Shown here: one piece after another, positions 56,628 through 64,000 of the stretch
Numbering within the stretch: the first letter of the stretch is position 1
Layout of the letters: each line of letters opens with the position of its first letter
DNA from: Actinomycetota bacterium
GTDB lineage: Bacteria; Actinomycetota; Actinomycetes; Nanopelagicales; Nanopelagicaceae
Assembly: GCA_947463725.1 (NCBI GenBank)
Contig: CANHRM010000001.1
Span: 48,906-112,905, forward strand
Direction: 5' to 3'
Length of the DNA stretch: 64,000 nucleotides
Made by a program: the position numbers and the translations under genes
Notes under the pieces: generated by a model
Databases searched by the model: none
What the model was told of the DNA's origin: nothing
Seen by the model: only the letters and a program-made list of their open reading frames with translations

Positions 56628-57767
56628 TTAAGCACGATCATTTAGAGGTACAAAAGCTAGATCTTCGGGGCCAGTGTAATTAGCACTCGGACGAATGATC
56701 TTATTATCAATGCGTTGTTCAATAACGTGAGCTGCCCAGCCGGTAGTACGCGAGATGATAAAAATCGGAGTGAAGAATGAAGTAGGGATATTCATCTTGT
56801 TGTATGAAACTGCTGAGAACCAATCAAGATTAGGGAACATATTCTTGGCATCCCACATCACAGATTCGATGCGTTCAGCGATGTTATAAAGTGTCATATC
56901 ACCTTGAGTCTGCGATAGATCATGAGCCACAGTCTTAATTACTACGTTGCGTGGGTCTGAAATTGTGTAGACCGGGTGTCCGAAACCAATAACAACTTCT
57001 TTATTGGCGACACGGGCACGAATATCAGCTTCGGCTTCCTCAACGGTTGAATAACGGCTTTGAATCTCAAGAGCAACTTCATTCGCGCCACCATGTTTAG
57101 GGCCACGTAGCGCACCAATTGCACCGGTTATAGCCGAGTACATGTCAGAACCAGTTCCTGCAATAACGCGAGCGGCAAATGTTGACGCATTGAATTCATG
57201 TTCTGCATAAAGAATCAATGAGATCCGCATTGACTTTTCCCACTGCGCATTCGGAGCTTGACCATGCAGCAGATGCAAGAAGTGAGCCGCTACTGAATCA
57301 TCGGCTGTTTCAACTTCAATCTTCTTGCCGTTATGACTGAAGTGGTACCAATAGACCAAAATTGATGGCAGGCATGCAATCAAACGATCAGCTAAATCAC
57401 GCGCAGCACCAATTTCATGGGATTGAAGCTCTGGCTCCATCGTGCCAAGAGCCGATATGCCAGTACGCACTACATCCATTGGATGCGCCGATGCTGGAAT
57501 TTGCTCAAGAACACGCTTAAGAGCATCAGGCAATCCGCGAAGTTTCTTTAGCTTTGCTTTGTATGCACTGAGTTCAGAAGTATTAGGTAACTTCTCATGG
57601 ATCAATAAATATGAAACTTCTTCGAATTCACAATTCTTCGCTAAATCTAAGATGTCATAGCCACGGTAGTGCAGATCATTTCCGCTCTTACCTACTGAAC
57701 ATAGTGCGGTGTTGCCTGCGGTAACGCCAGATAGTGCAACTGACTTCTTTGGCTTGAATTCAACCAC
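56628..57767 (-). CDS. prpC: 2-methylcitrate synthase/citrate synthase
   Basis: [61 protein letters not shown]. Confidence 0.93.
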   Translation of the reverse strand: MVEFKPKKSVALSGVTAGNTALCSVGKSGNDLHYRGYDILDLAKNCEFEEVSYLLIHEKLPNTSELSAYKAKLKKLRGLPDALKRVLEQIPASAHPMDVVRTGISALGTMEPELQSHEIGAARDLADRLIACLPSILVYWYHFSHNGKKIEVETADDSVAAHFLHLLHGQAPNAQWEKSMRISLILYAEHEFNASTFAARVIAGTGSDMYSAITGAIGALRGPKHGGANEVALEIQSRYSTVEEAEADIRARVANKEVVIGFGHPVYTISDPRNVVIKTVAHDLSQTQGDMTLYNIAERIESVMWDAKNMFPNLDWFSAVSYNKMNIPTSFFTPIFIISRTTGWAAHVIEQRIDNKIIRPSANYTGPEDLAFVPLNDRA

Positions 57768-58652
57768 TTATTCTTGCTCCTTTAGAAACTTATCAAGGGC
57801 TTGTTCATAACGGTGATAATCAATGCGGTCGTAGAGTTCTTCGCGAGTCTGCATTGTGTCGATTACATTGGCTTGAGTGCCTTCGGTGCGAATCGCGTTA
57901 TAAACATTCTCAGCGGCTTTATTCATGGCACGGAATGCTGAGAGTGGATAAAGAATCATCGATACATCTGCGCTAGCTAATTCGTCACGAGTAAATAGTG
58001 GCGTCATACCAAACTCAGTGATGTTCGCCAAGATAGGAACATTTACCGCAGCTCTGAACTTCTTGAAATCTTCAAGGGTTCGAATTGCTTCCGGGAAAAT
58101 GTAATCCGCACCCGCCGCAATGTAGGCAAGCGAACGATCAATTGCTGATTCAATACCTTCAACCGCAATTGCATCGGTGCGAGCCATAATTACAAAACTG
58201 TCATCACCACGTGCATCAACAGCTGCTTTGATGCGATCAACCATTTCGCCTTTTGTAACAACTTCCTTATTTGGTCGATGTCCACATCGTTTGACAGCAA
58301 CTTGATCTTCCATATGCATTGCAGCTGCGCCAGCTTTAATTAGAGACTTAACAGTGCGACCGATATTAAAAGCAGATGCTCCAAACCCAGTATCAGCATC
58401 AACTAGTAGTGGTAGATCGCAAACATCTGTAATACGACGGACATCGACAAGTACATCGTCAAGATTGCTAATTCCTAAATCAGGTACACCTAATGAACCA
58501 GCTGCTACCCCACCACCAGATAGGTAAATAGCGTTATATCCAGCACGTTTGGCAAGCAGAGCGTGATTAGCGTTGATCGTGCCCACAATTTGAAGCGGCT
58601 TTTCTTGGGCCAATGCTTTTCTGAACTTTTCACCTGCAGAAATCTGCGTCAT
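57768..58652 (-). CDS. prpB: Methylisocitrate lyase
   Basis: [48 protein letters not shown] (KRCGH). Confidence 0.95.
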   Translation of the reverse strand: MTQISAGEKFRKALAQEKPLQIVGTINANHALLAKRAGYNAIYLSGGGVAAGSLGVPDLGISNLDDVLVDVRRITDVCDLPLLVDADTGFGASAFNIGRTVKSLIKAGAAAMHMEDQVAVKRCGHRPNKEVVTKGEMVDRIKAAVDARGDDSFVIMARTDAIAVEGIESAIDRSLAYIAAGADYIFPEAIRTLEDFKKFRAAVNVPILANITEFGMTPLFTRDELASADVSMILYPLSAFRAMNKAAENVYNAIRTEGTQANVIDTMQTREELYDRIDYHRYEQALDKFLKEQE

Positions 58653-58718
58653 GTTGTAACTATAACACTCGGGTTTTTTCAGCCCAAACGGGTTCCAGTT
58701 AGTGAAACTGCTTAAAGG

Positions 58719-60176
58719 CTATAGAGCCAGCGCCAATTTAATGCGTTGCAAACTTACTTCTTGGCCAAGTAGCTCCATAGATTCAAAGAGTGGTGGCGAA
58801 ATATTGCTTCCGGTCGTTGCAATTCGAACCGCGCCAAAAGCGATACGTGGCTTTAAGCCCATATCTTCAATAAGTGAAGAACGTAGCGCTGCTTCAATTG
58901 AATCATGAGTCCAAGTTGTTAGCTTTTTTAATTCACTAATGCTGCGGGTTAAAACAGATTTAGCAGCAGCATCATTTACTTTGCTTACGCAATCTTCGGC
59001 TACCGCAAAATTCTTAACAAATAAGAAGTTAAGCATCGCTGGCACTTCGGCCAAAGTCACAATGCGCTCTTGAATAATTGGTAACGCCGCTTTAACTACA
59101 GCGATCTCGGCATCTGTTCCGGAAATTACTGCGGCTTTAGTCAGAAATGGCAGCGACCAGTTAAGGAATTCATCGGGAGTCAAGGCGCGGATCTTGTCGC
59201 CGTTGATAGCTTCTAACTTCTTCATATCAAATCGAGCTGGCGATGAATGAACCTTGTCGACTGTGAACAGTTCGGTTAACTCTTTCATTGTTACATTTTC
59301 GCGATCATCTCCAGGTGACCAACCAAGCAGCGCTAAGTAATTACAGATTGCCTCAGGCAAGAAACCGCGCTCGCGATACCAAGCAATTGAGACTTCGCCA
59401 TTTCGCTTAGAAAGTTTTGCGTTGTCCTGACCCATCACAAATGGCAAATGCGCAAATGTTGGATAATCTTCAGGCTTTACACCCATTGCTTGATAAACCC
59501 GAATTTGACGAGGGGTCGATGAAAGTAAATCTTCACCACGTAGAACATGGCTTACCTTCATCATGATGTCATCAACTGCAACTGCCAAGGTATAAAGCGG
59601 TGATCCATCACCACGAACCAGCACAAAATCAGGGACAAATTTATGATCGAAAGTTACTTCGCCACGAATCTCATCTGTGAACGTGGTGCCGCCATCAGGC
59701 ATACGCATACGAACAACAGCTTCGCGTCCTTGTGCTTTGTAATCAGCAATTTGCGCATCAGTTAAGTCGCGGCATTGGCCGTCATAACCAGGTGCCACAT
59801 TTGCAGCACGTTGTGCTTCGCGACGAGCTTCTAACTCAACAGGTGTGCAATAGCAGTAATACGCATCTTTTTGATCAAGAAACTTCTGTGCCCACTGCGC
59901 GTAAATATCTAACCGTTGCGATTGCAGGTAAGGGCCATTTGGGCCACCAACTTCTGGACCCTCATCCCAATCTAACCCGAGCCACTTGAGCGTATCGATT
60001 GCAGCTTGAATGTATTCGTCGGTAACACGAGTGGTATCGGTATCTTCAATGCGGAAAATAAATGTGCCACCAGTGTGACGGGCATAAGCCCAGTCGAATA
60101 GCGCGGTGCGAATATTTCCAACATGGAGATCACCAGTTGGTGATGGCGCAAAACGTACGCGAACTTCTTTACCCAC
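58719..60176 (-). CDS. gltX: Glutamyl-tRNA synthetase
   Basis: RFAPSPTGDLHVGNIRTALFDW (HVGN), KLSKRNGEVS (KLSKR). Confidence 0.97.
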   Translation of the reverse strand: MGKEVRVRFAPSPTGDLHVGNIRTALFDWAYARHTGGTFIFRIEDTDTTRVTDEYIQAAIDTLKWLGLDWDEGPEVGGPNGPYLQSQRLDIYAQWAQKFLDQKDAYYCYCTPVELEARREAQRAANVAPGYDGQCRDLTDAQIADYKAQGREAVVRMRMPDGGTTFTDEIRGEVTFDHKFVPDFVLVRGDGSPLYTLAVAVDDIMMKVSHVLRGEDLLSSTPRQIRVYQAMGVKPEDYPTFAHLPFVMGQDNAKLSKRNGEVSIAWYRERGFLPEAICNYLALLGWSPGDDRENVTMKELTELFTVDKVHSSPARFDMKKLEAINGDKIRALTPDEFLNWSLPFLTKAAVISGTDAEIAVVKAALPIIQERIVTLAEVPAMLNFLFVKNFAVAEDCVSKVNDAAAKSVLTRSISELKKLTTWTHDSIEAALRSSLIEDMGLKPRIAFGAVRIATTGSNISPPLFESMELLGQEVSLQRIKLALAL

Positions 60177-60957
60177 GAGTGCTCACCTTATTTGTTAATT
60201 CGCCTAAACCATCGATTGCGATAGTAATAGTTGATTTTTCTGGCATTGGACCAATGCCAGCTGGGGTTCCGGTAATAATTACATCACCCGGAAGCAAAGT
60301 CATAACTTTAGAAACAAATTCTACGATTGCCGGCACATCAAACATCATCTGGCTTAACTTGCCATCTTGTTTTACTTCATCATTTAGCGTGGCCGTGATT
60401 CGCTGAGTGCCCGGAATGAAGTCGGTATCAATCCAAGGGCCAAGTGGGCAGAAAGTATCGAAACCTTTAGCGCGAGACCACTGACCATCTTTCTTCTGTA
60501 AATCACGAGCAGTTACATCGTTAGCAATTGTGTAACCAAAGATGACATCAGAAACTCGCTCTTTAGGAACATCTTTACAAATGCGGCCAATCACAATTGC
60601 CAGTTCAGCTTCATGATCAACTTGGCCAGCCATGCTGGGCCAAACAATGGTGTCATTAGGGCCAATTACTGAAGTATTAGGTTTGATAAAAATGATTGGT
60701 TCATCAGGTACAACGCCACCCATTTCAGCTGCATGATCAGCATAGTTCTTGCCGATACAGACAACTTTGCTACGCGGAATAACGGGTGCTAGTAAGCGCA
60801 CTTTGCTGAGTTCAGTAGTTGCAGCGGTCTTGGTGACACCGTGATAGATCGGGTCTCCTGAAATCACGCTAATTGTGTTGTCATCTTCGAGCAACCCAAA
60901 CAGTGGGTCGGTGCCGAGTCCAGTATCTGGGCCTGGGCTAAATCGAATGATGCGCAT
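60169..60957 (-). CDS. Fumarylacetoacetate hydrolase family protein
   Basis: VVCIGKNYADHAAEMG, DHEAELAIVIGR, GYTIANDVTARDLQ, GDVIITGTPAGIG. Confidence 0.93.
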   Translation of the reverse strand: MRIIRFSPGPDTGLGTDPLFGLLEDDNTISVISGDPIYHGVTKTAATTELSKVRLLAPVIPRSKVVCIGKNYADHAAEMGGVVPDEPIIFIKPNTSVIGPNDTIVWPSMAGQVDHEAELAIVIGRICKDVPKERVSDVIFGYTIANDVTARDLQKKDGQWSRAKGFDTFCPLGPWIDTDFIPGTQRITATLNDEVKQDGKLSQMMFDVPAIVEFVSKVMTLLPGDVIITGTPAGIGPMPEKSTITIAIDGLGELTNKVSTRG

Positions 60958-61280
60958 TACGCAATCTTATCGGGCTCTGCCCCATCATTAGCAAAGAAGA
61001 TCGCAGCCGATGGCGCAAACTCAGTAATTACTGTGGTTTTCGCACTTCGCTCACCAGTAAAGACCACGGCCTCGATACCGCTGATTTGTGATGCCATCGC
61101 AACCGTAAATACTGCTTCAACTGCATCTAATGAAAGAGATGCGGAATCAACTGGTACCGCCACATAAGTGCGACCAGTGTTGTCGCGAAGTGCAGCAGCT
61201 TGTTGTGCGCCACTGCGCTTCAAAGTTGCCTGTGCCAACGTGACTAACTTTAAATCTTCTGGATTATTCAGCATCTGCAA
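60957..61280 (-). CDS. Cytidine deaminase-like protein (short)
   Basis: TYVAVPVDSASLSLDAVEAVFTVAMAS; position next to CorC; canonical C/HAE and PCxxC motifs not visible. Confidence 0.55.
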   Translation of the reverse strand: MQMLNNPEDLKLVTLAQATLKRSGAQQAAALRDNTGRTYVAVPVDSASLSLDAVEAVFTVAMASQISGIEAVVFTGERSAKTTVITEFAPSAAIFFANDGAEPDKIA

Positions 61281-62547
61281 CTGGCTCCACTAACTTTTCA
61301 ATCAGAACACTACTAATTCTACGACGACGGCCAAGTGGACGCTCTGAAGTAATTGACCAACCACCCAAATCTACGGTGCTACCAGTAATTGGTACCCGAC
61401 CAAGTTTCTGCGCCATTAGGCCGCCGATGGTGTCAACATCTTCGAAGTCTTGAGCTTCGATTTCGATTTCAAGTTCTTCGGCTAAATCTTCAATATGCAA
61501 AACAGCCTTTGCGCGAGCTTTGGTTTTCTCATCGTTTAACCAACTAAATGATTCAACTCCATCATCAAATTCATCAGCAATTTCGCCCACAATTTCTTCA
61601 ATAATGTCTTCAATCGTAATTAGGCCAGCTGTGCCACCATATTCATCAACCACGATTGCCAAGTGAATCTGATCGCGCTGCATTTCCTTCAACAATTCGG
61701 CTGCGATCTTAATCTCAGGAACAAAGGTAGCTGGGCGCAGATGCTGCTCTACTCGCTCCGTTGTTTCTGCTTCATGATGATCTAGGGCACGACGAGCTAA
61801 GTCTTTTACATAAGTAATGCCAATGATGTTATCGATGTTCTCGCCAACAACTGGAATACGTGAGAAACCAGAACGAAGTGCGAGAGACAGGCCTTGGCGA
61901 AGCGTCTTATCTTTTTCCACCCAAACCATGTCGGTGCGGGGCACCATAAGTTCGCGCACCAAAGTGTCACCTAACTCAAATACTGAGTGAATCATTTCAT
62001 GCTCATCAGACTCAACTAGACCACGTTCATGTGCCTGATCTACTAAGTCGCGAAGTTCTGCTTCATTAGCAAAGGGCCCACTTCTAAAGCCTTTTCCAGG
62101 TGTAATCGCATTTCCAATTGCGATAAGTAATTTAGTTAGCGGAGCCAGAATAAATGCTAAGAAGTAAGCAACAGTTGCACCAGCTAGCGCCCAATTATTA
62201 GGTCTTTGTTTACCTAGGGTGCGGGGTCCAACGCCAACCATTACATATGAAACAACCACCATGATTGCAACAGTTAGCGCCATTGCTTGAGCCGATGAAT
62301 ATTCGCGCAACAAGATAACTGCTAACAGAACTGTTGCAGTTAATTCACAAGTTTTACGAACAAGTAATACCACGTTTAAATATCTGGCTTGATCGAAGAA
62401 AACTTCTTTTAGTATCGCTCCGCCGCGCTTGCGTTCAAGTTCTTCAATCACAACCCGAGATATTGAAGCAAGTGCTGATTCGGTGCCTGCTAAAAAGCCA
62501 GCGAAAGCTAAAAGTGAAATGATGGAAATTATGGGCAGGGGGTTCAT
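61264..62547 (-). CDS. Hemolysin/CorC family CBS-domain membrane protein
   Basis: DUF21 TM region; [40 protein letters not shown]. Confidence 0.95.
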   Translation of the reverse strand: MNPLPIISIISLLAFAGFLAGTESALASISRVVIEELERKRGGAILKEVFFDQARYLNVVLLVRKTCELTATVLLAVILLREYSSAQAMALTVAIMVVVSYVMVGVGPRTLGKQRPNNWALAGATVAYFLAFILAPLTKLLIAIGNAITPGKGFRSGPFANEAELRDLVDQAHERGLVESDEHEMIHSVFELGDTLVRELMVPRTDMVWVEKDKTLRQGLSLALRSGFSRIPVVGENIDNIIGITYVKDLARRALDHHEAETTERVEQHLRPATFVPEIKIAAELLKEMQRDQIHLAIVVDEYGGTAGLITIEDIIEEIVGEIADEFDDGVESFSWLNDEKTKARAKAVLHIEDLAEELEIEIEAQDFEDVDTIGGLMAQKLGRVPITGSTVDLGGWSITSERPLGRRRRISSVLIEKLVEPVADAE

Positions 62548-62984
62548 TTACTTTCAGCACTCCATTGTTTTACTAGGGATTCTTGCAGCTCAAACATAAC
62601 TTTCTCGTCATTAGGTTCAGCATGGTCATAGCCCAAAATATGTAACAAGCCATGTGTGGCCAAAATAAACATTTCATGTTCTGGTGAGTGGCCTGCCAAA
62701 TTTGCTTGCGCAGTTGCAAAGTCAGGCGAAATAACAATGTCGCCTAAAGTTACGACTTCACCTTCGGTTTCAGGCAGATCCATAGGAAATGAGAGCACAT
62801 CAGTTGAACCAGGCTCATCCATCCACTTAATATGAAGTTCAGTCATTTCGGCATCATCAACAAAAGTGACATTCAAATCACAATCTGGATGTAAATCTAA
62901 TTTTGACATCGCAAAAGCCAACAGTGATTGAATTTGATCGCCGGGTGCTAACGCCCCTGATTTATTAGTTATTTCAATGGTCAT
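62544..62984 (-). CDS. ybeY: rRNA maturation RNase
   Basis: STDVLSFPMD, LGDIVIS, HGLLHILGYDH. Confidence 0.96.
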   Translation of the reverse strand: MTIEITNKSGALAPGDQIQSLLAFAMSKLDLHPDCDLNVTFVDDAEMTELHIKWMDEPGSTDVLSFPMDLPETEGEVVTLGDIVISPDFATAQANLAGHSPEHEMFILATHGLLHILGYDHAEPNDEKVMFELQESLVKQWSAESK

Positions 62985-63973
62985 GGATTGCGAATCGAAC
63001 GCGGGGTTTGGCGCGCTTCATTGAACTTGTCGTAAGCCTTAACAATGTCACCAATCAGGCGGTGTCGAACTACATCTTCGGCAGTTAGCTCTTGGAAAGA
63101 GATGTCATCGATATCTTGCAAAATATCGCGAATAATTGCTAGCCCTGATTTAGCGCCATTAGGTAAATCAATCTGAGTTACGTCGCCGGTAACCACCATC
63201 TTGGAACCAAAACCTAAGCGAGTTAAGAACATCTTCATCTGCTCAGGTGTTGTGTTCTGAGCTTCATCCAGAATTATGAAAGCATCATTAAGCGTGCGAC
63301 CACGCATATAAGCAAGAGGTGCCACTTCGATAACCCCAGATTGCATTAAACGCGGAATCGAATCGATATCAATCATGTCGTGTAGTGCATCGAAAAGTGG
63401 ACGTAAATATGGATCAATTTTCTCGGAAAGTGAACCGGGCAAGAAACCTAAATGCTCGCCTGCTTCAACTGCGGGGCGAGTTAAAACAATTCGGTTAACT
63501 TTCTTGGCTTGTAGCGCTGCCACAGCTTTAGCCATAGCTAAATAAGTTTTACCGGTACCGGCCGGGCCGATTCCGAAAGTAATTGTGTTTTCATCAATTG
63601 CATCAACATATCGTTTTTGATTGGCAGTCTTTGGTCTAATGGTGCGACCACGGTTAGAAACAATATTTAGTGAAAGAACTTCGCCGGGATTGTCTTGCGG
63701 AGTCTGAGCCAGCATGCCAATTGAGCGAATCACAGCATCGACATTTACGGTCTGGCCAGAACGAATTACCACCATCAGTTCGGTAAATAACTTTTCAAGT
63801 TGCTGGCAATCAATATGTGGGCCGCGCAAAGTTATTTCATTGCCGCGCACCGTGATATTTACTGAAGGAAATGCCGCTTCAACAGCGAGCATGTTTGCAT
63901 CATTTGCTCCGACCAACGCAACCATTGGAATTGCGGGCGGAATCGTAATTAAGGTTCTCTCCATGTGTGGCAT
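62981..63973 (-). CDS. phoH: PhoH family ATPase
   Basis: ITFGIGPAGTGKTYLAMAKAV, VLTRPAVEAGEHLGFLPGSLSEKIDPYLRPLFDAL. Confidence 0.96.
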   Translation of the reverse strand: MPHMERTLITIPPAIPMVALVGANDANMLAVEAAFPSVNITVRGNEITLRGPHIDCQQLEKLFTELMVVIRSGQTVNVDAVIRSIGMLAQTPQDNPGEVLSLNIVSNRGRTIRPKTANQKRYVDAIDENTITFGIGPAGTGKTYLAMAKAVAALQAKKVNRIVLTRPAVEAGEHLGFLPGSLSEKIDPYLRPLFDALHDMIDIDSIPRLMQSGVIEVAPLAYMRGRTLNDAFIILDEAQNTTPEQMKMFLTRLGFGSKMVVTGDVTQIDLPNGAKSGLAIIRDILQDIDDISFQELTAEDVVRHRLIGDIVKAYDKFNEARQTPRSIRNP

Positions 63974-64000
63974 AAGGCTATCTTTAACCTGGCGGCCAAG

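Noticed and set aside
1-64000. CRISPR arrays, prophage, transposases or integrases
   Set aside because: No direct-repeat array, phage structural gene or transposase was seen; the accessory character of the 1-41 kb region is based on gene content only.

Overview
This 64 kb window comes from a low-GC bacterial chromosome. Gene content and order (phoH-ybeY-corC-cytidine-deaminase-like, a methylcitrate cluster, two tRNAs) suggest an actinobacterium, possibly a freshwater acI/Nanopelagicales-type lineage; that placement is inference. It has four parts. (1) About 1-41.5 kb is a dense catabolic/transport region with many enzymes acting on amides, carboxylic acids or N-heterocycles: nitrilase-fold, amidase-signature, isochorismatase-fold (including a tandem fusion), six ACMSD-like amidohydrolases, two PaaK-like adenylate-forming enzymes, a hydantoinase-type enzyme, a PuuE-like deacetylase, an Asp/Glu/hydantoin racemase-like protein, a NicX/M29-like protein, a CaiB-type CoA-transferase, MmgE/PrpD and CitE-like proteins, a family-5 peptide-type ABC transporter, MFS transporters and an IclR regulator. 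(2) About 41.5-43 kb holds a secreted nuclease and small membrane proteins. (3) About 43-54.8 kb is a LacI-associated beta-glucan (laminarin-type) locus with one GH1, three GH16, a sugar ABC transporter and two secreted proteins sharing an unassigned repeated domain. (4) About 54.8-64 kb is core genome: tRNA-Glu, tRNA-Gln, prpBCD-like genes, gltX, FAH, corC, ybeY and phoH. The most interesting observations are: strong hairpins inside the first codons of the first permease gene in both ABC operons, including a perfect 17-bp stem in dppB; a family of similar ~17-bp palindromes upstream of several catabolic operons; an amidohydrolase subfamily that has lost canonical metal ligands; and an identical TGAAAGCGGTTTCA operator in two glucan intergenic regions. 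No searches were run; all assignments come from reading the sequence and the supplied translations.
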